Origin: Streptomyces cadmiisoli
GTDB taxonomy: Bacteria > Actinomycetota > Actinomycetes > Streptomycetales > Streptomycetaceae
NCBI RefSeq assembly: GCF_003261055.1
Contig: NZ_CP030073.1
Coordinates: forward strand, 5,208,001-5,272,000
Direction of reading: 5' to 3'
DNA length: 64,000 nucleotides
The position numbers and the translations under genes were made by a program. How positions within the stretch are numbered: the first letter of the stretch is position 1; the number at the start of each line of letters is the position of its first letter. The notes beneath the pieces are model-generated. The model was given only the letters and a program-made list of their open reading frames with translations, searched no databases and had not been told where the DNA came from. Positions 47,621-58,672 of the stretch are shown here, piece after piece.

Positions 47621-47926
47621 GGGGCGTCCCCTGTGGGGTTCGAGGGTTGAGACAGGTGCCGGGCCGAGGAAATCCGGGAAAGGCCCGAAATGAGCCTTCC
47701 CTACGCTCCCGTAACCTACGGCGACGTAAGTATGTCAGCGCGTCGCCCGGCGGCAAGAGCCCACGGGCCTGCGCGTCCCGCCCGACACCTATCCTTGGAA
47801 TCGGTCGGACAGCGCGGTCCGCTCTGTTTACTTCCCGGAAGTCCGGCCCGTATGCGGCGTCCCCGCCGCGCGACGGGCACCGGGTTCCCTCCCAGACGAG
47901 CTTCAACACTGCAAGGAGCCGCACCT
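47621..47926. promoter_or_regulatory. divergent desaturase/ppc control region
   Basis: The 306 bases hold no supported gene. CCGTA-ACC-TACGG (47709-47721) is a perfect inverted repeat and neighbouring TACGC and CGTAAG give a series of CGTA/TACG half-sites between 47701 and 47730, suited to a TetR dimer pair near the desaturase promoter. On the ppc side, AAGGAG (47913-47918) lies 8 bases before the GTG. Confidence 0.45.
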
Positions 47927-50671
<2,745 letters not shown>

Positions 50672-50687
50672 CCCCCACCGACACGAA

Positions 50688-50721
50688 GGTGCCCCCGCGC
50701 TGCCATCGGCACGGGGGCACC
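50688..50721 (+). terminator. ppc terminator
   Basis: GGTGCCCCCG and CGGGGGCACC form a perfect 10-bp stem with a 14-base loop, 17 bases after the ppc stop. Confidence 0.8.
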
Positions 50722-50781
50722 CGCATGTTCCGGTCGGCCGGGACCCGGATCGTCGGGAAAGCGGCCGTGACCGCCGGGGCC

Positions 50782-50855
50782 CAGACCGTGATCACATCGG
50801 CCGTGACCGGCGGCGGCTCAGACCGTGATCACATCGGCCGTGACCGGCGGCGGCT
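50782..50855. repeat. 37-base perfect tandem duplication
   Basis: The unit CAGACCGTGATCACATCGGC... (37 bases) occurs at 50782-50818 and again, identically, at 50819-50855; its first 8 bases recur at 50856. The array abuts the stop codon of the membrane-protein gene on the minus strand, so it looks like a copied 3' flank. Confidence 0.92.
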
Positions 50856-51343
50856 CAGACCGTCAGGAACGCGGCCGTGATCACCGCGAACCCCGCGCCG
50901 GCCATCATCCACGCGGCACGCGTCCGCCCCAGCCCGCCCGCGACGACCACCGACGCCAGCAGCAGCGCCCCACCCAGCGGCACCCAGGAATACAGCACCC
51001 CCGCCGGCCCCGAACGGATCACCTCGCTGCCACCGGGCTTCATCACCACGGTGTACGTCTCCCCGTCCCGCACGGCCGCCGTGTTCTCGATCAGCACCCG
51101 CTCCCGCGCCTGCGACCCCGCGGACAACGGCGTGTACCGCCCGCCGCAGGTGTCCCCGGCGCACCCCGCGACCTCGATCGTCCCGCTCTCCCGCCCCTTG
51201 GTGAGCATCACGTACTGGGCGGAACTCCACGACGCCCACACACCCGCGATCAGGATCAGCACCGCGACGGCACCCATCGCCGCGAGCCGCCCGAACCGCA
51301 GCGCCGTGAAAGCGCCCTGACTGGAGACGACGGCAGAAGGCAT
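50855..51343 (-). CDS. membrane protein with extracytoplasmic domain, unknown function
   Basis: A 162-residue protein with a helix at about residues 22-43 and two helices at the C-terminus (about 115-133 and 139-158). Between them is an external domain of about 70 residues with two Cys (CAGDTCGGRY) that may form a disulfide, similar in layout to DUF3592-type proteins. ATG at 51343 is chosen because AAGGA lies 8 bases upstream; a frame from 51370 runs through it. It lies between ppc and pth. Confidence 0.65.
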   Translation of the reverse strand: MPSAVVSSQGAFTALRFGRLAAMGAVAVLILIAGVWASWSSAQYVMLTKGRESGTIEVAGCAGDTCGGRYTPLSAGSQARERVLIENTAAVRDGETYTVVMKPGGSEVIRSGPAGVLYSWVPLGGALLLASVVVAGGLGRTRAAWMMAGAGFAVITAAFLTV

Positions 51344-51418
51344 GGCCGCGATCCTTGGCCATGCCTGCACAGTCAGTCAACCGCGGTGGGGGACAAGTCG
51401 CAGTTGTCCCGACCCACC

Positions 51419-52021
51419 TCACGAGTTGTACGAGTTCTGCGCCCTCTCCAACCCCTCGACCACCAGACACTCCACCGCATCGGCCGCCCGGTCCACGAAG
51501 AAGTCCAGCTCCTTGCGCTCCGTCGAGGAGAAGTCCTTCAACACGAAGTCCGCCACCTGCATACGACCCGGCGGACGCCCGATCCCGAACCGCAACCGGT
51601 GATAGTCGGCACCCATCGCCTTCGACATCGACTTCAGACCGTTGTGCCCGTTGTCGCCACCGCCCAGCTTCAGCCGCAGCGTCCCGTAGTCGATGTCCAG
51701 CTCGTCGTGCACCGCCACCACATTGCCCAGCGGCACCTTGTAGAAGTCCCGCAACGCGTTCACCGGACCACCCGACAGGTTCATGAACGACATCGGCTTC
51801 ACCAGAACCACCCGACGGCTCGCCGGCCCCGGCGGACCCATCCGGCCCTCCACGACCTGCGCCTGCGCCCTGCCCGCCCGCTTGTACCTGCCCCCGATCC
51901 GCTCAGCCAGCAGATCGGCCACCATGAACCCCACGTTGTGCCGGTTCATCGCGTACTCCGGCCCGGGATTCCCCAGCCCCACGATCAGCCAGGGGGCACC
52001 CGCATCGGTCGTCACGTCCAT
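51419..52021 (-). CDS. pth: peptidyl-tRNA hydrolase
   Basis: A 200-residue Pth1 enzyme releasing tRNA from drop-off peptidyl-t[24 protein letters not shown] contains the catalytic His and the Asn, [13 protein letters not shown] the substrate groove, [29 protein letters not shown] the catalytic Asp and second signature. The AGGAG is only 2 bases from the ATG, closer than usual. It follows rplY by 77 bases, the common glmU-prs-rplY-pth order of actinobacteria. Confidence 0.95.
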   Translation of the reverse strand: MDVTTDAGAPWLIVGLGNPGPEYAMNRHNVGFMVADLLAERIGGRYKRAGRAQAQVVEGRMGPPGPASRRVVLVKPMSFMNLSGGPVNALRDFYKVPLGNVVAVHDELDIDYGTLRLKLGGGDNGHNGLKSMSKAMGADYHRLRFGIGRPPGRMQVADFVLKDFSSTERKELDFFVDRAADAVECLVVEGLERAQNSYNS

Positions 52022-52098
52022 GTCTCCTCGATATGCGCCGGCCGCCGCTCCCGACAGGAAACGGCGGCCGGCGGAACAGCTACCGCTGCGGACCCGGA

Positions 52099-52704
52099 TC
52101 AGGCCTCGGCGACCTCTTCGGCCTCACCCTCGGCGGCCTCCTCGCCCTCCGGAGCCTCCTCCGCCTGCGCGGCCAGCACCTGGAGGACCACCGCGTCCTC
52201 GTCCACGGCCAGGGTCACACCCTTGGGAAGCGCGATGTCCTTGGCGTGGATCGAGGCACCGGCCTCCAGACCCTCCACCGACACGCTCAGCGACTCCGGG
52301 ATGTGCGTCGCCTCGGCCTCCACCGGAAGCGCGTTCAGCACGTGCTCCAGCAGGTTGCCACCCGGAGCCAGCTCGCCCTCGGCGTGCACCGGCACCTCGA
52401 CGTTGACCTTCTCGCCACGCTTGACCAGCAGCAGGTCCACGTGCTCCAGGAAACCCTTCAGCGGGTCACGCTGCACCGACTTCGGAATCGCCAGCTCGCT
52501 GGTCTTGCCGTCGATGTCCAGCGAGATCAGCACGTTCGGCGTACGCAGCGCCAGCAGCAGTTCGTGACCCGGCAGCGTCAGGTGCTGCGGCTGCGTGCCG
52601 TGCCCGTACAGCACGACCGGAACATTGTTGTCACGGCGGATACGACGGGCGGCACCCTTGCCGAACTCCGTGCGGGACACGGCGGCGAGCTTCACCTCGG
52701 ACAT
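52099..52704 (-). CDS. rplY: 50S ribosomal protein L25 (Ctc/TL5 type)
   Basis: A 201-residue two-domain L25/Ctc protein. The first 95 residues are the 5S-rRNA-binding L25 domain ([24 protein letters not shown]). The C-terminal TL5 domain ([23 protein letters not shown]) is followed by an acidic Glu/Ala tail. ATG at 52704 follows GAGGAG by 5 bases; GTG at 52710 is an alternative. A large hairpin lies between it and prs upstream. Confidence 0.94.
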   Translation of the reverse strand: MSEVKLAAVSRTEFGKGAARRIRRDNNVPVVLYGHGTQPQHLTLPGHELLLALRTPNVLISLDIDGKTSELAIPKSVQRDPLKGFLEHVDLLLVKRGEKVNVEVPVHAEGELAPGGNLLEHVLNALPVEAEATHIPESLSVSVEGLEAGASIHAKDIALPKGVTLAVDEDAVVLQVLAAQAEEAPEGEEAAEGEAEEVAEA

Positions 52705-52813
52705 GATCACTCCTCGAAGAGGTCGAAAACGGACGGGGTCACCCGGCCACGAACGGCCTGCTACGAAGAGCGCGTCGATAACGGACCACCGACCACCTCA
52801 CCAGAAGCGGTAC

Positions 52814-52861
52814 GGCCTCCCTCGCCGAGCAACTGCAACAGAGTACTCGGCGAAGGAGGCC
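52814..52861 (-). terminator. large hairpin between prs and rplY
   Basis: GGCCTCC-C-TCGCCGAG and CTCGGCGA-A-GGAGGCC pair in a 15-bp stem with one mismatch and a 16-base loop. On the minus strand it follows the prs stop by 31 bases and precedes rplY by about 110. It is probably the prs terminator, but could also be part of an rplY leader. Confidence 0.6.
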
Positions 52862-52892
52862 GCAGAAAAATCGATCAGCCGGAATCAGGAGA

Positions 52893-53867
52893 TCACTGCT
52901 CGTCGAAGAGGCTCGTCACCGAACCGTCCTCGAACACCTCACGCACCGCACTCGCGATCGTCGGCGCGATCGACAGCACCGTGATCTTGTCCAGATCCAG
53001 CTCACCCGGCGTCGGCAGCGTGTTCGTGAACACGAACTCACTCACCTTCGAGTTCTTCAACCGGTCCGCCGCGGGCCCCGACAGCACACCGTGCGTCGCC
53101 GTCACGATGACATCCTCCGCGCCGTGCGCGAACAACGCGTCCGCCGCCGCACAGATCGTGCCACCGGTGTCGATCATGTCGTCCACCAGCACACACACCC
53201 GGCCCCGGACCTCACCCACGACCTCGTGCACCGTCACCTGATTCGCGACGTCCTTGTCACGCCGCTTGTGCACGATCGCCAGCGGCGCACCCAGCCGGTC
53301 GCACCAGCGGTCCGCGACCCGCACACGACCCGCGTCCGGAGACACCACCGTCAGCTTCTCCCGGTCCACCTTCGCGCCCACGTAGTCCGCCAGCAGCGGC
53401 AGCGCGAACAGATGATCCACCGGACCGTCGAAGAAGCCCTGGATCTGGTCCGTGTGCAGATCCACGGTCAGGATCCGGTCCGCACCCGCCGTCTTCATCA
53501 TGTCCGCGATCAGACGCGCCGAGATCGGTTCACGACCACGGTGCTTCTTGTCCTGCCGCGCGTAACCGTAGAACGGCACGATCACCGTGATGGAACGGGC
53601 CGACGCACGCTTCAACGCGTCGATCATGATCAACTGCTCCATGATCCACTTGTTGATCGGCGCCGTGTGGCTCTGGATCAGATAACAGTCCGCACCACGT
53701 GCCGACTCCTGATAACGCACATAGATCTCGCCATTGGCGAAGTCGAAGGCCTTGGTCGGGACAACCCCGACACCCAGCTGGTGGGCGACCTCCTCGGCAA
53801 GCTCGGGGTGGGCGCGGCCGGAGAAGAACATCAACTTCTTCTCCCCGGTCGTCTTGATCCCGGTCAC
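52893..53867 (-). CDS. prs: ribose-phosphate pyrophosphokinase
   Basis: A 324-residue class I PRPP synthetase. MFFSGRAHPELAEEVAHQLGV opens it, ARQDKKHRGREPISARL is the flexible ATP loop, LTVDLHTDQIQGFFDGPVDHL the metal/ribose-5-phosphate signature, and CVLVDDMIDTGGTI the PRPP-binding loop. It makes PRPP for nucleotides, His and Trp. The start is GTG at 53867. Downstream of glmU by 134 bases, with a GTCTCAGCTGG direct repeat (53888 and 53912) in the gap. Confidence 0.95.
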   Translation of the reverse strand: MTGIKTTGEKKLMFFSGRAHPELAEEVAHQLGVGVVPTKAFDFANGEIYVRYQESARGADCYLIQSHTAPINKWIMEQLIMIDALKRASARSITVIVPFYGYARQDKKHRGREPISARLIADMMKTAGADRILTVDLHTDQIQGFFDGPVDHLFALPLLADYVGAKVDREKLTVVSPDAGRVRVADRWCDRLGAPLAIVHKRRDKDVANQVTVHEVVGEVRGRVCVLVDDMIDTGGTICAAADALFAHGAEDVIVTATHGVLSGPAADRLKNSKVSEFVFTNTLPTPGELDLDKITVLSIAPTIASAVREVFEDGSVTSLFDEQ

Positions 53868-54001
53868 AGCACTGTCTCCTCAGAGGTGTCTCAGCTGGAT
53901 GTTGACACGACGTCTCAGCTGGGCGCAGGACGTCGACTCAGCCGGTGGGGTGCGGGTGTGCACTTATCACGGTACGCCGTCCCAGACGCACCTGTTTCCG
54001 G

Positions 54002-55450
54002 TCAGCCTTCGCCCTCCGGCTCACGAGACGCCGCCTCGGCCGCCTTCGCCGACGCACTCCCAGGACGCTTACGAGCCACCCAACCCTCGATATTCCGCTG
54101 CTGGCCACGGGCCACGGCCAACGAACCGGGCGGCACATCCTTCGTGATCACGGACCCGGCGGCGGTGTACGCACCGTCCCCAACCGTGACAGGCGCCACA
54201 AACATGTTGTCCGAACCCGTCTTGCAATGCGACCCGACGGTGGTGTGATGCTTGCTCTCCCCGTCGTAGTTCACAAACACACTCGCGGCACCGATGTTCG
54301 TGTACTCACCGATCGTCGCATCCCCCACATACGACAGATGCGGAACCTTCGTCCCCTCACCGACCGAAGCGTTCTTGGTCTCCACATACGTACCGATCTT
54401 GGACTTCAGTCCCAGACGCGTCCCCGGACGCAAATACGCATACGGCCCCACACTCGCCTCAGGACCCACATCCGCACCGTCCGAAACCGTGTTGTCCACC
54501 CGCGCCCCCGCGCCCACCCGAGTGTCCTTCAGCCGGCTGTTCGGACCCACCTGCGCACCCTCCCCCAGATGCGTCGAACCCAGCAGCAACGTATTCGGAA
54601 GCACCACCGCGTCCTGCTCGAACGTCACCGACACATCCACCCACGTACTCGCCGGATCCACCACCGTGACACCGGCCAGCATCGCGCCCGTCAGCAACCG
54701 GTCGTTCAGGATCCGACGCGCCTCCGCCAACTGCACACGGTTGTTGATCCCCGCGATCTCACGATGATCACCGGCCACCGACGCCCCCACCCGGTGCCCC
54801 GCCTCACGCAAGATCCCCAGGACATCCGTCAGGTACTCCTCACCCTGACTGTTGTCCGTACGCACCTTGCCCAGCGCATCCGCGAGCAACCGCCCGTCGA
54901 ACGCGAACACCCCCGAATTGATCTCCCGGATCGCCCGCACGGCGACCGACGCGTCCTTGTGCTCCACGATCGCCGTGACCGCACCCGAGACCTCGTCCCG
55001 CACGATCCGCCCGTACCCCGTCGCGTCCGGCACCTCGGCCGTCAGCACCGTGACGGCATTGCCGTCCGCACCGTGCGTCGCCGCCAGCTGCGCGAGCGTC
55101 TCACCGGTCAGCAGCGGAGTGTCACCGCAGACCACCACCACGGTCCCGTCGACGACACCACCCAGCTCCTCGAGACCCATACGGACCGCATGACCCGTAC
55201 CGTTCTGCTCCGCCTGGACGGCGGTGCGCACGTCCGGGGCGACCTCGGCGAGATGCGCGGTCACCTTCTCGCGGGCGTGCCCGACGACCACGACGAGATG
55301 CTCCGGCTCCAACTCACCGGCGGCGGCGAGCACATGGCCCACCAGGGAACGGCCGCAGATCTCATGCATGACCTTCGGTGTGGCCGACTTCATACGGGTG
55401 CCCTCACCCGCTGCGAGTACGACGACGGCTGCCGGGCGAATGGCGCTCAC
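54002..55450 (-). CDS. glmU: bifunctional N-acetylglucosamine-1-phosphate uridyltransferase / glucosamine-1-phosphate acetyltransferase
   Basis: A 482-residue bifunctional enzyme making UDP-GlcNAc for the cell wall. The N-terminal uridyltransferase starts with VVVLAAGEGTRMKSATPKVMHEI and has VVVCGDTPLLTG. From about residue 255 hexapeptide repeats form the left-handed beta-helix (VGPEASVGPYAYLRPGT, VETKNASVGEGTKVPHLSYVGDA with active-site His and Tyr). GTG at 55450 has GAAGGG 6 bases upstream. First gene of glmU-prs-rplY-pth. Confidence 0.96.
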   Translation of the reverse strand: MSAIRPAAVVVLAAGEGTRMKSATPKVMHEICGRSLVGHVLAAAGELEPEHLVVVVGHAREKVTAHLAEVAPDVRTAVQAEQNGTGHAVRMGLEELGGVVDGTVVVVCGDTPLLTGETLAQLAATHGADGNAVTVLTAEVPDATGYGRIVRDEVSGAVTAIVEHKDASVAVRAIREINSGVFAFDGRLLADALGKVRTDNSQGEEYLTDVLGILREAGHRVGASVAGDHREIAGINNRVQLAEARRILNDRLLTGAMLAGVTVVDPASTWVDVSVTFEQDAVVLPNTLLLGSTHLGEGAQVGPNSRLKDTRVGAGARVDNTVSDGADVGPEASVGPYAYLRPGTRLGLKSKIGTYVETKNASVGEGTKVPHLSYVGDATIGEYTNIGAASVFVNYDGESKHHTTVGSHCKTGSDNMFVAPVTVGDGAYTAAGSVITKDVPPGSLAVARGQQRNIEGWVARKRPGSASAKAAEAASREPEGEG

Positions 55451-55524
55451 GGGATGCCCTTCGGCTGTGGACGGGGTGTGGACAACCGCAGGATACCGGG
55501 GTGGTTATGGGGGGAGATGAGAGC

Positions 55525-55556
55525 GGGGCCTGACCGCTGCTGTGCGGTCAGGCCCC
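55525..55556 (-). terminator. tRNA-Gln terminator
   Basis: GGGGCCTGACCGC and GCGGTCAGGCCCC form a perfect 13-bp stem with a 6-base loop, 15 bases past the tRNA 3' end in its direction of transcription. Confidence 0.85.
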
Positions 55557-55570
55557 GAACCAAGCATTTG

Positions 55571-55641
55571 CTCCCGGGGGAGGACTCGAACCCCCATGAT
55601 CAGAACCAAAATCTGACGTCTTGCCCTTAGACGACCCGGGA
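55571..55641 (-). tRNA. trnQ: tRNA-Gln (anticodon UUG)
   Basis: Read on the minus strand, TCCCGGG and CCCGGGA form the acceptor stem with discriminator G. The D arm is GTCT/AGAC, the anticodon stem TCAGA/TCTGA encloses TTTTGGT giving anticodon TTG, and the T loop is TTCGAGT. 71 nucleotides; the CCA end is not encoded (CAA follows). Confidence 0.95.
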
Positions 55642-55647
55642 TTACCG

Positions 55648-56520
55648 CTATGTCCGATTTCGTGGATCGGGTGCGGTGGCAGCACCTACTATGCCGTACC
55701 ACCAGCCTTCGATGCGACGGTACAAGTCGGCTCCTTGCCGCACATCAATGCGCAGGCATCCACGGTAGTCCTCATCGGTGTTCTTCCTGTTGGTGCCCGG
55801 CCTGTGTTTCTTGAGCGTGGTCTTCATGAGTTCTGCGGTACCGAGGCCGATCAAATCCGCCCAGAAGGCCTCCGCCGCCGGGACGTCGGCGGTCTCGTGG
55901 ATCTGCACCGCGAACCCGAGTTGCTCGGGTTTCACCTGGAGGAGCTTCAGCCATGCCAGGAAGACCGTGACCATGTCCGGATCACTGTTGATGAAGGTGA
56001 CGCGCTCCCGTCGGCTGTATGGCTTGCTCTTGGCCCCTTCGGCCCAGTAGAGGCCCACGCCGATGAGGAAGAGCTCGCGATCCGTCAGTTCACCGACCTC
56101 GTCCAGTGCTGCCTGCCTCGTCCGCTGCCGTTCCTCGTCGCGGATGCGCAGCTTCGCCTCCCAGCCCTTCTTCGCGATCGCCGCGGCCTGTCCCGGGCTG
56201 CGCCGGCGTTCCGGTTTCGGCAGGTCCCTGACCCACAGGGAGATCGAGCTCTTGGAGCAGCCGAGCTCGACCTGGATCTGGTCGTACGTCCGGCCTTGCA
56301 GTCGTAGTTCCCTCGCCCGGTCCCGCAGGTCGTCCTTCGCGTTCGGTCGTTTCGTCCACTCGGGGGGCGGTTCGCCCTGGAGGAGCCGGTTGAGGACGTC
56401 GTTGTTGAAGATCTTCAGTTCGTCGCGGATCTGCCGAAGGCTGCGGCCCTCGCGGCGCAGCGCCACCGCCCGCTCCCGTAAGCCTTCGAAGTTCGCGTAT
56501 TTGCCATGGGGATGTGCCAT
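55648..56520 (-). CDS. HTH protein with LAGLIDADG-like C-terminal region
   Basis: A 290-residue protein. Two helix-turn-helix units of the Hin/Trp-like kind are seen: LRERAVALRREGRSLRQIRDEL (about 13-45) and LRDRARELRLQGRTYDQIQVELGCSKSSISLWVRDL (about 64-100). After a Lys/Arg-rich linker, LFLIGVGLYWAEGAKSK looks like a LAGLIDADG helix and is followed by VTFINSDPDMVTVFLAWLKLL, as in LAGLIDADG homing-endonuclease-related proteins. No ribosome site precedes either ATG (56520 or 56526). It starts 7 bases from the 5' end of tRNA-Gln. DNA binding is likely; nuclease activity is inference. Confidence 0.7.
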   Translation of the reverse strand: MAHPHGKYANFEGLRERAVALRREGRSLRQIRDELKIFNNDVLNRLLQGEPPPEWTKRPNAKDDLRDRARELRLQGRTYDQIQVELGCSKSSISLWVRDLPKPERRRSPGQAAAIAKKGWEAKLRIRDEERQRTRQAALDEVGELTDRELFLIGVGLYWAEGAKSKPYSRRERVTFINSDPDMVTVFLAWLKLLQVKPEQLGFAVQIHETADVPAAEAFWADLIGLGTAELMKTTLKKHRPGTNRKNTDEDYRGCLRIDVRQGADLYRRIEGWWYGIVGAATAPDPRNRT

Positions 56521-56674
56521 ACACATACCGTCCGGCTGGAATGGCTGGTTCCGGAGGTGAACGGCTGTCGTTCAGCAGTTCGAGGGATTCCGTGCGGTTT
56601 CGCGGTTATTCGATTACGGAGTGTGGTGTAGGCCAGTCGTCAAAACTCGCCGGAAAAGCGACGCCCGCCGCCCG

Positions 56675-56680
56675 TAGGCT
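56675..56680 (+). promoter_or_regulatory. -10 element implying a leaderless kinase transcript
   Basis: TAGGCT ends 6 bases before the ATG at 56687, so transcription should begin at or next to the start codon. The GGAGG at 56681-56685 is only 1 base from the ATG, too close to act as a ribosome site. Confidence 0.5.
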
Positions 56681-56686
56681 GGAGGC

Positions 56687-58003
56687 ATGACCACGACGGG
56701 GGAAGACGACACCAGGGCCTTGACCGGGCCCTGGTGGTGGGCGAGGTGGCGCAGTGCCGTGCTGGACGGCGGTCTCGCGCTGGTGTCCGCGGTGGAGTGC
56801 GGGATCGAGGGGATTCCGTTCGCGCGGGACGCGGGGATTCCGCCGGCCGTGGGTGTGGCGTTCGGTGTGCTCGCCGGTTCGATGTTGCTGCTGCGTCGGA
56901 AGTGGCCGATTGTCGTCGTGCTGGTGTCGATCGCCATCGCGCCGGCGCAGATGGGTTTTCTGCTGACGGTCGGTGGTCTGTACACGCTGGCCGCGTCGGA
57001 GCTGCCGCGTCGGATCATCGGGTCGCTGGCGGGGATGTCGCTGGTGGCGACGCTGGTGGTGACGTTCGTGCGGGCGCAGCAGGACATGACCCGGGGTGAG
57101 ATGGATGTGGGCGGCTGGTTCGTGCCGTTCATCTCGATCACGGCGTCCTTGGGTGTGACGGCGCCGCCGGTGCTGCTGGGTCTTTATGTGGGTGCTCGGC
57201 GCCGGTTGATGGAGAGCTTGCGGGAGCGGGCGGACAGTCTGGAGCGGGAGCTTCAGTTGCTCGCGGAGCGGGCGGAGGAGCGGGCCGAGTGGGCGCGCAA
57301 CGAGGAGCGGACCCGGATCGCGCGGGAGATGCACGACGTGGTCGCGCATCGGGTGAGTCTGATGGTGGTGCACGCGGCGGCGTTGCAGGCGGTGGCGCGG
57401 AAGGACCCGGAGAAGGCGGTGCGTAACGCCGCGTTGGTGGGGGACATGGGCCGGCAGGCGTTGACCGAGTTGCGGGAGATGCTCGGGGTGCTGCGCAGCG
57501 GGGACGGCGGGGTGCGTGGTGGGCCGTCGGAGGTGCCGTTGGCCGCGGTGCGGGTGGCGGCGGCCGCGGCGGCTTCGCGTGCGGTGGGGGAGGAGTCCGC
57601 GGAGGCGGGGCCGTGTCTGTCGGAGCTGGACGAGTTGATCGGGCAGTCGGCGGCGGCGGGGATGGTGGTGCGGCTGTCGGTGGAGGGGGAGGCGCGGTCG
57701 TATGCGCGGCAGGTGGAGCAGACGGCGTATCGCGTGGTGCAGGAGGCGTTGACGAACGTGCACAAGCATGCGGCGGGGGCGAAGACGCATGTGCGGTTGG
57801 CGCATCGGGTGTCGGAGATCGCGATGCAGGTGGAGAACGAGCCGCCGTCGGAGTCTGCGTCGGCGTCGTCGGCTCGGTTGCCGTCCGGGGGGAACGGGCT
57901 GGTGGGGATGAAGGAGCGGGTGTCGGCGCTGGGCGGGGTGTTCGTGTCGGGGCCGACGGATGCCGGGGGTTTTCGGGTGTCGGCGGTGATTCCGGCGTCG
58001 TAG
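56687..58003 (+). CDS. NarL-type sensor histidine kinase (HisKA_3)
   Basis: A 438-residue membrane kinase. Helices at about residues 27-46, 55-69, 74-93, 95-104, 112-130 and 145-168 form an integral sensor with little external domain. A coiled coil (170-205) leads to ARNEERTRIAREMHDVVAHRVSLMVVHAA with phospho-acceptor His216. The HATPase region has AYRVVQEALTNVHKHA (N box) and GGNGLVGMKERV (G box). The adjacent genes do not include a response regulator in the window, so its partner is unknown. Confidence 0.88.
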   Translation: MTTTGEDDTRALTGPWWWARWRSAVLDGGLALVSAVECGIEGIPFARDAGIPPAVGVAFGVLAGSMLLLRRKWPIVVVLVSIAIAPAQMGFLLTVGGLYTLAASELPRRIIGSLAGMSLVATLVVTFVRAQQDMTRGEMDVGGWFVPFISITASLGVTAPPVLLGLYVGARRRLMESLRERADSLERELQLLAERAEERAEWARNEERTRIAREMHDVVAHRVSLMVVHAAALQAVARKDPEKAVRNAALVGDMGRQALTELREMLGVLRSGDGGVRGGPSEVPLAAVRVAAAAAASRAVGEESAEAGPCLSELDELIGQSAAAGMVVRLSVEGEARSYARQVEQTAYRVVQEALTNVHKHAAGAKTHVRLAHRVSEIAMQVENEPPSESASASSARLPSGGNGLVGMKERVSALGGVFVSGPTDAGGFRVSAVIPAS

Positions 58004-58055
58004 CCGGTGGTGGGGCGGCTGGTGGGGTCGGCCGGTGGTGGTGTGGCTGGTGGGG

Positions 58056-58589
58056 TCAGCCGGCTGTCAGGCGTGTGGGTTCGGTGCCTGCGAGGAGGCC
58101 GGTGAGGGCGTCGTCGATGGTGGGGCCGAGGTACCAGTCGCCGGTGTGGTCGAGGGCGTAGACGTGTCCTTCGTTGTCGATGGCGAGGACGGCCTGGGTG
58201 TCGGTTTCGGCGCCGATGGGGCTGACCTCGGTGTCGAGGGCGCGGCCGAGGTCGCCGAGGGTGCGGGCCATGTGGAGGCCGTGCAGGGGGTCGAGGTGGA
58301 GGGTCGCGGGGGCGATCCGGCGGCCGGGGCCGGTGGGTGTGATGTGCAGGCCGCCGAATTCGGCCCAGGCTTCGACGGCTGCGGGGAAGACGGCGTGGCG
58401 GTGGCCGGCGGGTGAGGTGTGTTCGCGGAGGGTGTCGGCCCAGATTTCGGCTTGTTTGATGTCCCAGCGTCCGGGTTGCCAGCCGGCGGTGCGCAGTGCG
58501 GCGTCGATGGGGCCTGCGAAGCGTGACGAGTGTCCCCCCTGGTCGAGTGCGATGGGGTGCTGGGGGGTGGTGGCGCGGTCGGCTTGCAT
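58056..58589 (-). CDS. SUKH-3 family immunity-like protein
   Basis: A 177-residue protein resembling the SUKH-3 domain: AALRTAGWQPGRWD at the start, FPAAVEAWAEFGGLHI, a central THLDP/HGLHMARTLGDLGRALDTEVSPIG-type segment, and the C-terminal VYALDHTGDWYLGPTIDDALTGLL. SUKH proteins bind and neutralise nucleic-acid-targeting toxins. It is downstream of a YwqJ-type deaminase on the same strand (83 bases apart), so it may be that protein's partner. A GAAGGG site lies 3 bases before the ATG. Confidence 0.8.
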   Translation of the reverse strand: MQADRATTPQHPIALDQGGHSSRFAGPIDAALRTAGWQPGRWDIKQAEIWADTLREHTSPAGHRHAVFPAAVEAWAEFGGLHITPTGPGRRIAPATLHLDPLHGLHMARTLGDLGRALDTEVSPIGAETDTQAVLAIDNEGHVYALDHTGDWYLGPTIDDALTGLLAGTEPTRLTAG

Positions 58590-58672
58590 CGGCCCTTCGA
58601 TCGTCTTCGGCGCTGTGCTGTGCTGTGCGGTGCTGTGCGCGGTGGTGCGGTGCTGTGCGGGTGTGCGGGTGG

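Noticed and set aside
53091..55630. Long + strand frames opposite prs and glmU
   Set aside because: His/Arg/Thr-rich shadow translations with no fold signals; opposite strand genes are certain.
55500..56600. Integrative element or att site at tRNA-Gln
   Set aside because: No integrase, excisionase or repeat of the tRNA 3' end was seen; the flanking genes are typical chromosomal genes.
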